From positions 47,478 through 111,477 of the forward strand of contig CAMVPA010000004.1 of the NCBI GenBank assembly GCA_947169245.1: DNA of 64,000 nt, read 5' to 3'. Position numbers and translations under genes: made by a program. The notes under the pieces are model-generated. The model did no database searches, was not told the origin of the DNA, and was given only the letters and a program-made list of their open reading frames with translations. Shown here in pieces: positions 47,171 through 56,103 of the stretch. This DNA comes from an uncultured Prevotellaceae bacterium (lineage in GTDB: Bacteria; Bacteroidota; Bacteroidia; Bacteroidales; Bacteroidaceae). The first letter of the stretch is position 1. Every line of letters begins with the position of its first letter.

Positions 47171-48394
47171 TCAGGCGGCCTTTAAGTGCGATTTATCCAA
47201 TTGTTCCTGTGCATACTCCGCAGTGACCTTGAACGTCTCCTGCTTCTTTGAAGGCACCTCGAACATCGCGTCCATCATGATATTCTCGACGATGGAACGC
47301 AGACCACGGGCACCGAGCTTGTACTCCACCGCCTTGTCGACCATCAGGTCCAGTGCTTCCTCCGTAAACGTCAGTTTGACGCCATCCATCTCGAACAGTT
47401 TCTCATACTGCTTGATGATGGAGTTCTTCGGCTCCACAAGGATGCGGCGCAGTGCGGCGCGGTCCAACGGATTCAGGTAGGTGAGCACCGGCAGACGACC
47501 GATAATCTCGGGGATGAGTCCGAAGGACTTGAGGTCTTGCGGCAGCACATATTTCATCAGTTCATTCTTGTCAATTTTCCTTACATTCTGTACAGAGTTA
47601 TAACCCACGACACGGGTGTTCAGGCGGTGGGCAATTTTCTGTTCGATACCGTCGAAGGCACCACCGCAGATAAACAGAATGTTACGGGTGTCAATGGAGA
47701 TATACTCTTGGTCAGGATGCTTTCGTCCTCCCTTGGGCGGCACGTTCACCGACGTTCCCTCCAGCAACTTGAGCAGTCCCTGCTGCACGCCCTCCCCGCT
47801 AACATCGCGCGTGATGCTGGGATTGTCCGACTTGCGTGCTATCTTGTCTATCTCGTCGATGAACACGATACCACGCTGTGCAGCCTCAACATTATAGTCG
47901 GCCACCTGTAGCAGTCGGGTCAGGATGCTCTCCACGTCCTCGCCCACATAGCCAGCCTCGGTGAAGACCGTAGCGTCGACGATGGTAAACGGTACGTCAA
48001 GCAGCTTGGCAATGGTGCGTGCCAGCAGCGTCTTGCCCGTTCCCGTAGAGCCCACCATGATGATGTTCGACTTCTCAATCTCAACGCCGTCCTCCGCCTT
48101 ATGCTGCTGCAGGCGCTTATAGTGATTGTAGACCGCCACCGACAGGTAACGCTTGGCCTCATCCTGACCAATGACATACTGGTCCAGATAGTCCTTGATC
48201 TCGCGGGGCTTAGGCACGTCTTGGTTCTTGCTCTCAGCCACGGCCTTGCGCTTGCCTTGCTTCGGTGCCATCTGCTCCTTGACAATGTTGTAAGCCTGTG
48301 TGGCACAGTCCTCGCAGATATAGCCGTCAAGGCCGCTAATCAGCAGTTTTACTTCCTTCTCGCTTCTTCCGCAGAAGCTACAGCATTTCTTCAT
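47171..48394 (-). CDS. clpX: ClpX, ATPase subunit of ClpXP protease
   Basis: 407 residues. The N-terminal zinc-binding domain has [11 protein letters not shown] and CEDC. The AAA+ domain has Walker [12 protein letters not shown], Walker [12 protein letters not shown], the pore loop [10 protein letters not shown] and an arginine-rich sensor 2 (GARGLRSI). Unfolds tagged substrates and feeds them to ClpP, encoded 4 bases upstream. Confidence 0.97.
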   Translation of the reverse strand: MKKCCSFCGRSEKEVKLLISGLDGYICEDCATQAYNIVKEQMAPKQGKRKAVAESKNQDVPKPREIKDYLDQYVIGQDEAKRYLSVAVYNHYKRLQQHKAEDGVEIEKSNIIMVGSTGTGKTLLARTIAKLLDVPFTIVDATVFTEAGYVGEDVESILTRLLQVADYNVEAAQRGIVFIDEIDKIARKSDNPSITRDVSGEGVQQGLLKLLEGTSVNVPPKGGRKHPDQEYISIDTRNILFICGGAFDGIEQKIAHRLNTRVVGYNSVQNVRKIDKNELMKYVLPQDLKSFGLIPEIIGRLPVLTYLNPLDRAALRRILVEPKNSIIKQYEKLFEMDGVKLTFTEEALDLMVDKAVEYKLGARGLRSIVENIMMDAMFEVPSKKQETFKVTAEYAQEQLDKSHLKAA

Positions 48395-48398
48395 CTTC

Positions 48399-49061
48399 CT
48401 ACTTTCTCTTCAATACGTTGTCAATCATCCCGTACTCCTTGGCTTCCTCGGCCGTCATCCAGTAGTTACGGTCGGAGTCAGCATACACCTTGTCGTAGGG
48501 CGTGTGTGAGTGCTCGGAGATAATGGTATAGAGTTCCTTCTTGAACTTCAGTATCTCCTTGGCTTCAATCTCAATGTCCGATGCCTGACCCTGGACACCA
48601 CCAAGCGGCTGGTGTATCATCACACGGCTGTGAGGCAGCGCCGAGCGCTTTCCCTCGGTACCTGCCACAAGCAGGACAGCACCCATCGAGGCAGCCATAC
48701 CGGTACAGATGGTGGCCACGTCGCTGGCAATGAACTGCATGGTGTCGTAGATGCCCAGTCCGGCAGTGACACTGCCGCCAGGCGAGTTGATGTATAGCGA
48801 GATGTCCTTGCCTGAGTCTACAGAATCAAGGTAGAGCAGCTGTGCCTGCAACGTATTGGCGGTATAGTCGTCAATCTGTGTGCCGAGGAAGATGATGCGG
48901 TCCATCATCAGTCGGCTGTAGACGTCCATCTGTGTCACGTTGAGCTGACGCTCCTCAAGGATGTAAGGGTTCAAGTACTGTGCCTGTACCTTCATAACGT
49001 CGTCAAGGGCAAGGCCGTTCATACCCAAATGCTGGGTGGCATATTTTCTGAAATCGTTCAT
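48399..49061 (-). CDS. clpP: ClpP protease subunit
   Basis: 220 residues. Self-compartmentalised serine protease. The nucleophile Ser is in [11 protein letters not shown] and the catalytic His in [11 protein letters not shown]. It has its own canonical promoter (49084-49115), and clpX follows 4 bases later. Confidence 0.97.
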   Translation of the reverse strand: MNDFRKYATQHLGMNGLALDDVMKVQAQYLNPYILEERQLNVTQMDVYSRLMMDRIIFLGTQIDDYTANTLQAQLLYLDSVDSGKDISLYINSPGGSVTAGLGIYDTMQFIASDVATICTGMAASMGAVLLVAGTEGKRSALPHSRVMIHQPLGGVQGQASDIEIEAKEILKFKKELYTIISEHSHTPYDKVYADSDRNYWMTAEEAKEYGMIDNVLKRK

Positions 49062-49083
49062 AGTCTTTCTTTCGTTGATAAGA

Positions 49084-49115
49084 CAAAGGTAATCATTTTC
49101 CGCGATTCCGCCAAA
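49084..49115 (-). promoter_or_regulatory. Canonical promoter for clpP-clpX
   Basis: Minus-strand TTTG (49112-49115), 20-bp spacer, TACCTTTG (49084-49091), 22 bases upstream of the clpP ATG. Confidence 0.85.
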
Positions 49116-49148
49116 TTATTTTAGAGATTTTCACCAAATCATTGCAAG

Positions 49149-49194
49149 AAAGACCACGCGGGTATCATCATAAAGACCACGCAGGTATGATAAT
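49149..49194. repeat. Two 23-bp direct repeats between clpP and tig
   Basis: Units at 49149-49171 and 49172-49194 both start AAAGACCACGC and differ at four positions; a third start, AAAGACAAC, follows at 49195. No spacer pattern of CRISPR type is present. Confidence 0.8.
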
Positions 49195-49269
49195 AAAGAC
49201 AACTTAGACAACTGGGGACAACACTTGCTTCTTCCATGGCAGGAAAAAAAGTTGTCCTAAGTTGTCTTT
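49195..49269 (-). terminator. Long imperfect hairpin after tig
   Basis: AAAGACAACTTAGACAACT (49195-49213) is the inverse of 49250-49269 except for one extra base. A 36-base loop separates the arms. The tig mRNA would read through it; the A-run at 49243-49250 gives U residues inside the right arm. Confidence 0.55.
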
Positions 49270-49324
49270 AATATCCTCGAAGAGATTTCTAAGTTGTCAT
49301 TATTATCTCAAAAGCGCGTTGCCG

Positions 49325-50683
49325 TTACTCGCCGCGCATCATTTTGTTAAAGTCCTCCAGAGAGACGGCTTTTTCGTTCAGTTTTACAACCGTCTTCAAG
49401 GCCTGTGTCAACTTCGCATCGATGGCACGGTCAACGAAGTTGTCAACGTTCTCACGCTTCTTCAATTGCTCGGCAGCATAGTTCTCCAGCACGTCGTCGG
49501 GAACGTTCTGCATGCCATACTGGGCAAACTGGGCACGGACGGCCTCCTTGGCGACAGCCTTCAGGTCGTCGTCCTCAATCTTGATGCCGCAGGCAGCAAC
49601 GATCTGCTCCTTGATGAGGTGCCATTTCAGCTCACGGATGCTGCCCTCGAAGTTCTTCTCAACATAGTCAGCACCCTTCTCCTTGTTGTTATTCAGCATG
49701 ACGCGCTTCAGCAGAGCCTCGGGGAACTGCAGGTCGCCCACCTTCTTCTCCAGATAGGCACGCACGTCCATCAGGAACTTATAGTCGCTGTTCTGCACCA
49801 GCTGGGCGCTGACACCGTCGCTGATCTTCTGGCGGAACTCCTTCTCGTCCTTGCAGGTACCCTCACCAAAGACACGGTCGAAGAGCTGCTGGTTCACTTC
49901 AGCGGGCTGGAAGTGACGAATCTCCGTCACTTGGAAGCTGAAGTCGGCCGCCAGGTCCTTCACCTGCTCCTTGTCAACCTTCAGCATGGCAGCCACCTCA
50001 GCGTCGTTGTCGGGATAGGCCTTCTTGGGGTTGAAGGTGATGATGTCGCCAGCCTTAGCACCGTCGAAGAGCTTGCGCTGGGCCTCTTCCTTGATGTAGG
50101 CAGGCATAATCATGGCGCTGTCGGTGGTGATGCCGCCTTCCAGAGTGTTGCCTTTGTCGTCGAGCTGACGCAGGTCACCCGTCATGGTGTCATTACCGCT
50201 GAACACCTCAGCCTTCACGAACTCGCCGGCCTGCGAGGCGTACATCTGCACCTGGTCGTCGATAAGCTTGTCGTCCACCTTGATGGTATAGAAATCTATC
50301 TTGTCCTTAGCTGTCAGCTCGGCCTTGAACTCGGGAGCCACAGCAATGTCGAAGATGAACGTGAAGGGACCGTCCTGCGACAGGTCCTGCTCCACCTGCT
50401 TCTCGTTAGGCAGGGGTTCACCCAGCATCTGTATCTTGTTTTCGCGGATATAGCCCATAAGCTTGTCGCCCAGCAGACGGTTGATCTCATCAACCTTCAC
50501 GGCTGTGCCATACTGCTTCTTAATCATACCCATCGGAGCCATGCCAGGACGGAATCCGGGCACATTGGCACGCTTACGATAGTCTTTCAGGGTCTTCTCG
50601 ACCTTCTCGTTGTAATCTTCCTTCTCGACAGTGATGGTGAGCACACCATTGATCTTGTCGGGGGCTTCAAATTGAATGTTCAT
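49325..50683 (-). CDS. tig: Trigger factor
   Basis: 452 residues. Ribosome-associated chaperone. The N-terminal ribosome-binding domain carries the signature as VPGFRPGMAPMGMIKKQYG (about residues 40-58; GFRxGxxP in most species). A divergent FKBP-like middle region (about 150-250) and the helical C-terminal chaperone arms follow. Bacteroidetes homologues have a similar length. It lies upstream of clpP in the usual order. Confidence 0.94.
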   Translation of the reverse strand: MNIQFEAPDKINGVLTITVEKEDYNEKVEKTLKDYRKRANVPGFRPGMAPMGMIKKQYGTAVKVDEINRLLGDKLMGYIRENKIQMLGEPLPNEKQVEQDLSQDGPFTFIFDIAVAPEFKAELTAKDKIDFYTIKVDDKLIDDQVQMYASQAGEFVKAEVFSGNDTMTGDLRQLDDKGNTLEGGITTDSAMIMPAYIKEEAQRKLFDGAKAGDIITFNPKKAYPDNDAEVAAMLKVDKEQVKDLAADFSFQVTEIRHFQPAEVNQQLFDRVFGEGTCKDEKEFRQKISDGVSAQLVQNSDYKFLMDVRAYLEKKVGDLQFPEALLKRVMLNNNKEKGADYVEKNFEGSIRELKWHLIKEQIVAACGIKIEDDDLKAVAKEAVRAQFAQYGMQNVPDDVLENYAAEQLKKRENVDNFVDRAIDAKLTQALKTVVKLNEKAVSLEDFNKMMRGE

Positions 50684-50732
50684 CGTTGTCTGTTTTATAC
50701 CTTATTATATTATATGTAGTCGAAACGGGGTG

Positions 50733-50740
50733 CAAAGGTA
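50733..50740 (-). promoter_or_regulatory. -7 box for tig
   Basis: Minus-strand TACCTTTG, 50 bases upstream of the tig ATG. No well-spaced TTTG was seen. Confidence 0.6.
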
Positions 50741-50836
50741 CGAATAAGTGAGCAAAATACAAAAGAAAAACCATTTTTTCTTTTATTTTCGAGCGAAAGT
50801 ACCTTCGAGACGCGTCTCAAAGGTACGAAAAAGCGG

Positions 50837-51640
50837 TCAAATAGCGGCGTCAGCTTCCTCGGCCTCGCGGCGGCGCTGTTCCTCCAACGCGGAGAAGTCC
50901 TTCTGGCGCAGCACGAACGACTCCGTCAGGTAGTTCTTGCGCACAACGGGGTTGGCTGCCAGTTCTTCAGGTGAGCCGTGGAACAGGATGCGACCCTCGA
51001 ACAACAGGTAGGCGCGGTCAGTGATACACAATGTATCCTCAACGTTGTGGTCGGTGATGAGGATACCGATGTTCTTGTCCTTCAACTTCCACACGATGAA
51101 CTGGATGTCCTCGACGGCAATGGGATCGACGCCGGCGAAGGGTTCGTCGAGCATGATGAACTTTGGTTCGATGGCCAGACAGCGGGCTATCTCCGTACGG
51201 CGGCGCTCACCACCGCTCAGCTGGTCACCCTTGTTGCGGCGCACCTTCTCCAGTCGGAACTCGGCAATGAGTTCCTCAAGCTTCTTAATCTGCTTGTCGC
51301 GCGGTTTGCCCGTCATCTCAAGAACGCTGAGGATGTTGTCCTCGACTGACATCTTACGGAACACAGAAGGTTCCTGCGCCAAGTAGCCAATGCCAGCACG
51401 GGCACGCTTGTAGACGGGGAAGGTCGTCACCTCCTCGTCGCCCAGGAAGATATGTCCGCCATTTGGCACTATCAGGCCCGTCGTCATGTAGAACGACGTC
51501 GTCTTGCCGGCACCGTTAGGTCCCAACAGTCCCACAATCTCACCTTGCCTCACGTTGAAACTGACGTCGTTCACCACGGTGCGCTTGCCATACCGTTTCA
51601 CCAGCCCTTCGGCACGCAGCACAATACTTTCTTGTTCCAT
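50837..51640 (-). CDS. lptB: Lipopolysaccharide export ABC ATPase LptB
   Basis: 267 residues from the ATG at 51640; an extension to 51661 would use a TTG overlapping the promoter. Walker [14 protein letters not shown], signature [15 protein letters not shown], Walker [21 protein letters not shown], and the LptB-like Q-loop segment [13 protein letters not shown]. Powers extraction of LPS by LptFG. The C-terminus has a Bacteroidetes-type charged tail ([15 protein letters not shown]). Confidence 0.94.
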   Translation of the reverse strand: MEQESIVLRAEGLVKRYGKRTVVNDVSFNVRQGEIVGLLGPNGAGKTTSFYMTTGLIVPNGGHIFLGDEEVTTFPVYKRARAGIGYLAQEPSVFRKMSVEDNILSVLEMTGKPRDKQIKKLEELIAEFRLEKVRRNKGDQLSGGERRRTEIARCLAIEPKFIMLDEPFAGVDPIAVEDIQFIVWKLKDKNIGILITDHNVEDTLCITDRAYLLFEGRILFHGSPEELAANPVVRKNYLTESFVLRQKDFSALEEQRRREAEEADAAI

Positions 51641-51658
51641 CGTCAAAGATTTTGGCGA

Positions 51659-51666
51659 CAAAATTA
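51659..51666 (-). promoter_or_regulatory. -7 box for lptB
   Basis: Minus-strand TAATTTTG, 19 bases upstream of the lptB ATG. Divergent from the promoter of the neighbouring regulator 45 bp away. Confidence 0.6.
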
Positions 51667-51710
51667 CGAAATAATGCTGACATACGGAAGCAATTTTGGA
51701 GAATTATTTG

Positions 51711-51718
51711 TATCTTTG
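51711..51718 (+). promoter_or_regulatory. -7 box for the TPR/AraC regulator
   Basis: TATCTTTG ends 17 bases before the first ATG at 51736. Confidence 0.65.
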
Positions 51719-51735
51719 TCGCAAATTTCAACGAG

Positions 51736-53445
51736 ATGCCGATGAAAAGGACAATAAGGACTATTGTTTTAGCGCTGTATACGGTGTTAGCCTTGACGGG
51801 CTGCACGGGTCGAGGCGGTCGTGTGGCCGGCGGTGTTGCTGCCGACAGCATCTATACGTGGGAGAACATCCGACAGTCGATGATGGAGCAGCCGGAGCAT
51901 GCGCTCGGGCTGATTGACACCGCCGAGATGCGGGGACTGGCTGACATAAACCACGCCGACTGGATGCGGGCGCAGGTTTACTACAACGCACCGGCAGTCG
52001 AGGACATGGGCAAGGCCCGCGACTATTGTCTGCAGGTGCTTGAGCGCCAGAATCCCGCAGCCGACAGCGTGCAGAAGTTGAAAACGCTCTCGCTGCTTGT
52101 GAACATCTGCGCCTATCTCCCGGACACTTATCAGGATGCCGTGCGCTATGCCAAACAGGGTGCCGGGATGGCTCATCATGCCGGTGACATCCTGCAAGAG
52201 GCCAACTTCTATTTCGAGGCGGGCAAGGTGATGGAGCGCCTGCAGCAGGGCAGCGGCATGGACTATATGAACCGTTCGATGAATATCCTGCGCGAGGCCT
52301 CCCGCGACAGCATCCAGCCCCTGCCCACACTCTCCTCCGACCTTGGCAATACGGCACGCATCTTGGCCGGGCAGGAGAAATATGCCGCGGCCATCCCCCT
52401 GCTACAAGAGAAACTGCAGGTCATCAGCCGCATTGAGAAGGAGAATCCCAACGCCCCTGCCGGATGGGCCGACCAGCAGCGGGCCTACACCTATCCCGTC
52501 CTGGCCTACTGTCAGCAGATGGCGGGCGACAAGGCGGGCGCGCGCCGTTCCGCAGAAGCCTTCGAGCAGACGCAGGCCGCCCGGGAGCCTATCAACCAGA
52601 AGGATATGCTGAACTACTACGCCTTGGCGGGCAATGCCGGGCGCATCCAGCAGATATACAACCGCTTGGAGCCGCTTTTGCGTGAGAAGGAGGACACCAT
52701 TTCCTGGCGTTATGCCGACTTGCTCTACATGTATGCGATGGGGCTGAACAATATCGGCCGCTATCGTGAGGCCTACCAGACACAGCCCCGCTATCAGATT
52801 ATCAACGACAGTCTCGTGCAGCGCGAGCGTCAGGCCGAGGCGCTCGAACTGGCCCAGCAGATGAAGACGCAGGAGAAGGAACTGCAGTTGAAGGACGAAG
52901 AGGCGAAGACCACCGTCTATCGCATCCTCGCCTTCTCGCTTGTCGCCATCATGCTCGTCATCCTCGTCGCCCTCTGGCGGCTGGCCATCGCCCATCGCCG
53001 TGTGCTCATCAAGAACCGCGAACTCTTCGACCTGATCCAGCGTGAGCAGCAGCGCGAGGTATGCGACATCGAGCGCATCGCCCGACAGCCCGAACAGGAG
53101 CGCACACAGGGCGAGCAACTCTTCCTCCGTCTCGTCGAACTGATGAAGAAGGAGCAGCCCTATACCGACAGCGAACTGAACCGCGACACCCTCGCCTCGA
53201 TGCTCGCCACCAACCACCGCTACGTGGACGAGGCCATTCGCGAGTGCTCCGACAGCCCAAGCACTAAAGCCTTCATCGACGGCTACCGCGTGGACCATGC
53301 CGCCCGTCTGCTCACCGACACCGACGAGCCCATCTCCCTCATCGCCGAGATGAGCGGCTTCGCCAACCGCACCACCTTCAACGAGCGCTTCCGTGAGCGC
53401 TACAAGATGACGCCCTCGGAGTACCGCAGGGCAGCGAAGGCGTAA
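51736..53445 (+). CDS. Membrane-anchored TPR protein with AraC-type DNA-binding domain
   Basis: 569 residues from the ATG at 51736 (51742 is equally possible). A lipobox-like N-terminus (LALTGCTGRGG) leads into about 350 residues of TPR-like helical repeats (for example KARDYCLQVLERQNPAADSVQKLKTLSLLV). A single membrane helix (ILAFSLVAIMLVILVALWRLAI, about residues 395-417) follows, then a coiled coil and a C-terminal AraC helix-turn-helix (about 470-569, ending GFANRTTFNERFRERYKMTPSEYR). This layout matches Bacteroidetes one-component regulators with a periplasmic sensor region and cytoplasmic DNA-binding domain. Target genes and signal are unknown. Confidence 0.87.
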   Translation: MPMKRTIRTIVLALYTVLALTGCTGRGGRVAGGVAADSIYTWENIRQSMMEQPEHALGLIDTAEMRGLADINHADWMRAQVYYNAPAVEDMGKARDYCLQVLERQNPAADSVQKLKTLSLLVNICAYLPDTYQDAVRYAKQGAGMAHHAGDILQEANFYFEAGKVMERLQQGSGMDYMNRSMNILREASRDSIQPLPTLSSDLGNTARILAGQEKYAAAIPLLQEKLQVISRIEKENPNAPAGWADQQRAYTYPVLAYCQQMAGDKAGARRSAEAFEQTQAAREPINQKDMLNYYALAGNAGRIQQIYNRLEPLLREKEDTISWRYADLLYMYAMGLNNIGRYREAYQTQPRYQIINDSLVQRERQAEALELAQQMKTQEKELQLKDEEAKTTVYRILAFSLVAIMLVILVALWRLAIAHRRVLIKNRELFDLIQREQQREVCDIERIARQPEQERTQGEQLFLRLVELMKKEQPYTDSELNRDTLASMLATNHRYVDEAIRECSDSPSTKAFIDGYRVDHAARLLTDTDEPISLIAEMSGFANRTTFNERFRERYKMTPSEYRRAAKA

Positions 53446-53460
53446 TAAACACAGGCAAAA

Positions 53461-53492
53461 TTTGGAATTCTTATTTTTTTATTCTATCTTTG
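53461..53492 (+). promoter_or_regulatory. Canonical promoter upstream of the interrupted gene
   Basis: TTTG (53461-53464), 20-bp spacer, TATCTTTG (53485-53492), 21 bases before the ATG at 53514. An intact promoter for a gene that carries an in-frame stop. Confidence 0.8.
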
Positions 53493-53513
53493 CACTCGAT
53501 AACTTATTAGATA

Positions 53514-54197
53514 ATGAGCAATGGAAATCAAATTGAACGACTATCACAAAAAAGTGAACGCCGAGAAGATGGCAACAGTGGCATACTGGAGAGCGCATCC
53601 GCAGTCGCGCACCGAGTGCTTGAGGAGATTGAGGCTCTTGCGGGAACAACGGCTTGCAAGTCTGTCCAATTGGTAAGACTCCGCAAATGGGCCCAGGAGC
53701 AGGGCTGCTGGTTCGACGACCGCAGCCAATTCGGTGATTTCTTCGACCGAGGCTCCGAAAACGAAGTCTATCTCTCTCCCGACGGCACGGAAATTATCAA
53801 ACTCAACGATTTCCGCTATTCCGATGACAACCTTACGTCTTTCTTCGAGCGCATCTAGGCACACAACAATTATTTCCCTGATTGTGCCTATCGCATGACT
53901 GGCTTTGCCGAGAATCGTGACGGCAAAGTATGTGCGGTATTAGTGCAACCCTATATCAATGAAGCCCGCCTCGCCACCAGGCAGGAGATTCACGACGAGT
54001 TCCTGCGCCTCGGCTTCCATCCCGATAATCACGCCGAATACTACACCAACGGTCAACACGACATCTTTGACGCCGTCGATGGCAACGTGCTGGTAGGCAG
54101 CGACGGCCACCTATACTTCATCGACACCATTATCTATCCCTCCGACACGGGTGGTTACGATACCTATCGAAGTCTGTCGCCCAGATTCTCCTCCTGA
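53514..54197 (+). pseudogene. Polyvalent-protein-type kinase-like gene interrupted by an amber codon
   Basis: One reading frame of 228 codons is broken only by TAG at 53856-53858. Both sides continue without frameshift: before it GSENEVYLSPDGTEIIKLND and LTSFFERI; after it AHNNYFPDCAYRMTGF, QPYINEARLATRQEIHDEF and YFIDTIIYPSDTGGYD. The fold resembles a compact kinase-like domain with a Gly-rich strand and Lys (EVYLSPDGTEIIKL). I associate it with the kinase-like domain of polyvalent proteins in Bacteroidetes mobile elements, with moderate confidence. A one-base change from a sense codon (for example AAG or GAG) would explain the stop. A restart at ATG 53895 could give a 100-residue C-terminal piece. 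Confidence 0.75.
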
Positions 54198-54218
54198 TTC
54201 CCCCTTTTCCCCTCATAG

Positions 54219-54501
54219 CGCAGAAATCTCCGATGAATTCGGGGATTTCTGCGTTATGATTTCTTGCAATGAAGTGCAACGGACGCTGAAAGCGTCTCCG
54301 CTCAGTAACCGTAGTGTCCGAAGGACCTGCGGACAGATGGCGGCAGCGGAAAGCACTCTGACAGAGTGCCCCATCGGCGTAGTTGGGCGACTCCTCCAGA
54401 GTCGATACAGTGCATGCTTCTCCTCCGAGGGTGCTCGCTGCGCTCGTACCCTCGGTTATTGAGCGATGACGCTTTCAGCGTCCTCTAACACGGGGATTTC
54501 T
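54219..54501. repeat. Cluster of seven hairpins bounded by inverted and direct repeats
   Basis: No gene fits 54198-54595. Hairpins, in order: 54219-54253 (10-bp stem CGCAGAAATC, inner CCGA/TCGG), 54282-54296 (GACGCT/AGCGTC), 54316-54326 (GTCC/GGAC), 54353-54369 (GCACTCT/AGAGTGC), 54388-54404 (CGACTC/GAGTCG), 54425-54455 (CCGAGGGT/ACCCTCGG) and 54468-54482 (GACGCT/AGCGTC). The second and last are also each other's inverse over 16 bases, and GGGGATTTCT occurs at both ends (54241 and 54492). It may be a structured RNA or a mosaic of palindromic units. Confidence 0.8.
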
Positions 54502-54576
54502 TGGAAAAATGCTTTCCTCGTACTCGGTTTCCCACAAATAATTGACGAATCTGCGGTTCGTTTCAAAGAAAATGCG

Positions 54577-54584
54577 TATCTTTG
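54577..54584 (+). promoter_or_regulatory. -7 box for mlaE-mlaF
   Basis: TATCTTTG ends 11 bases before the chosen mlaE ATG at 54596. Confidence 0.65.
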
Positions 54585-54595
54585 CAGGCGAAAAG

Positions 54596-55342
54596 ATGTT
54601 AATCCACAAATGGCTGACCACCTTTGGTCGCTACCTGATGCTCATGGGGCGCACGTTCTCGGTGCCCGAGCGTATGAGGATGTTCTGGAAGCAGTACGTC
54701 AAGGAGATGGCGCAGCTCGGCGTCAACTCCATCGGCATCGTGCTGCTCATCTCCTTCTTCATTGGTGCCGTCATCTGCATTCAGATGAAGATGAACATCG
54801 AATCGCCCTGGATGCCACGCTGGGTGGCCGGATATACGACCCGCGAGATTATGCTGCTGGAGTTCTCCAGCTCCATCATGTGCCTGATACTGGCCGGCAA
54901 GGTGGGTTCCAACATCGCCTCAGAACTAGGGACCATGCGTGTAACCCAACAGATTGACGCCTTGGAGATTATGGGCGTCAACTCTGCCAGTTACCTCATT
55001 CTGCCGAAGATTCTGGGTATGCTCACCATCATGCCCTTCCTCGTCATCTTCTCGTCGGCCATGGGCATCCTCGGCGCCTATGGCACGGCCTACATCGGCC
55101 ACATCATGCCACCCGACGACCTGACGACCGGCCTGCAGCATGACTTTGTGCCCTGGTTCATGTATATGTCTATCATCAAGAGCCAGTTTTTTGCCTTCAT
55201 CATCTCCAGTGTCGCCAGCTACTTCGGCTACACCGTCGAGGGCGGCTCCGTCAACGTGGGCAAGGCTTCTACCGATGCCGTTGTCTCCAGCAGTGCTCTC
55301 ATTCTGTTCTCTGATGTATTTCTTACACAACTACTGTCATGA
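54596..55342 (+). CDS. mlaE: MlaE-family ABC permease
   Basis: 248 residues from the ATG at 54596; earlier starts lie across the promoter. An inner-membrane MlaE-type permease with about five helices: ISFFIGAVICIQMKMN, the conserved ELGTMRVTQQIDALEIMGVN coupling segment, then LGMLTIMPFLVIFSSAMGILGAY. It moves phospholipids between inner and outer membranes with MlaF and an MCE-domain protein, which is not in the window. The stop overlaps the mlaF start (ATGA). Confidence 0.92.
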   Translation: MLIHKWLTTFGRYLMLMGRTFSVPERMRMFWKQYVKEMAQLGVNSIGIVLLISFFIGAVICIQMKMNIESPWMPRWVAGYTTREIMLLEFSSSIMCLILAGKVGSNIASELGTMRVTQQIDALEIMGVNSASYLILPKILGMLTIMPFLVIFSSAMGILGAYGTAYIGHIMPPDDLTTGLQHDFVPWFMYMSIIKSQFFAFIISSVASYFGYTVEGGSVNVGKASTDAVVSSSALILFSDVFLTQLLS

Positions 55343-56103
55343 TTGAAGTCAAAGACCTATACAAGCGATTCGGAGACAAGGAGGTGCTGAAGGGTATCAG
55401 CACCGTATTCGAGGACGGCAAGACCAATCTTATCATCGGACAGTCGGGCTCGGGCAAGACGGTGCTCATGAAGAACCTTGTGGGACTGCTCGACCCGACC
55501 AGCGGACAGGTACTCTACGACGGGCGCGACTTCGTGGCGATGACGAAACGCGAAAAGGTCATCATGCGCCGCGAGATGGGCATGATTTTCCAGTCGGCAG
55601 CACTCTTCGACTCGCTTACTGTGCTGGAGAACGTCATGTTTCCGCTTGACATGTTCTCGACGATGACGCTTCGCGAGCGAACCAAGCGAGCCATGGATTG
55701 CCTGGACCGCGTGAACCTCGTGGGGGCCGAGCAGAAGTTCCCGGGAGAAATCAGCGGCGGCATGCAGAAGCGTGTAGCCATTGCCCGCGCCATAGCCCTG
55801 AATCCGAAGTACCTTTTCTGCGACGAGCCCAACAGCGGTCTCGACCCCAAGACGTCATTGGTCATCGACGACCTGCTGCACAGCATCACTCAGGAGTTCC
55901 AGATGACTACCATCATCAACACCCACGACATGAACTCCGTCATGGGTATTGGCGAGAATATCATCTTTATCTACGAAGGACACAAGGAGTGGCAGGGTGT
56001 CAGTGCCGACATCATGCGCAGCACCAACAAACGGCTCACCGACTTCATCTTCGCCAGCGACCTGCTGAAGGAGATGCGCACAGCGGTATTAGGGAATAAT
56101 TGA
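55339..56103 (+). CDS. mlaF: MlaF-family ABC ATPase
   Basis: 254 residues. Walker A GQSGSGKTVLMKN, signature ISGGMQKRVAIARAI (the GGMQKR form is typical of MlaF/Ttg2A), Walker B FCDEPNSGLDP. ATPase partner of the MlaE permease upstream. Its stop abuts the stop of the convergent lipoprotein gene with no gap. Confidence 0.93.
   Translation: MIEVKDLYKRFGDKEVLKGISTVFEDGKTNLIIGQSGSGKTVLMKNLVGLLDPTSGQVLYDGRDFVAMTKREKVIMRREMGMIFQSAALFDSLTVLENVMFPLDMFSTMTLRERTKRAMDCLDRVNLVGAEQKFPGEISGGMQKRVAIARAIALNPKYLFCDEPNSGLDPKTSLVIDDLLHSITQEFQMTTIINTHDMNSVMGIGENIIFIYEGHKEWQGVSADIMRSTNKRLTDFIFASDLLKEMRTAVLGNN

Noticed and set aside
49149..49194. CRISPR array
   Set aside because: Only two adjacent 23-bp units without spacers; no cas genes in the window.
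49262..50719. A 485-codon open frame opposite tig
   Set aside because: Trigger factor on the minus strand is certain by motif; the opposite frame is a codon-bias artefact.
54198..54541. Short open frames across the hairpin cluster
   Set aside because: They read through palindromes, have no promoter or recognisable protein pattern, and conflict with the symmetrical DNA structure.
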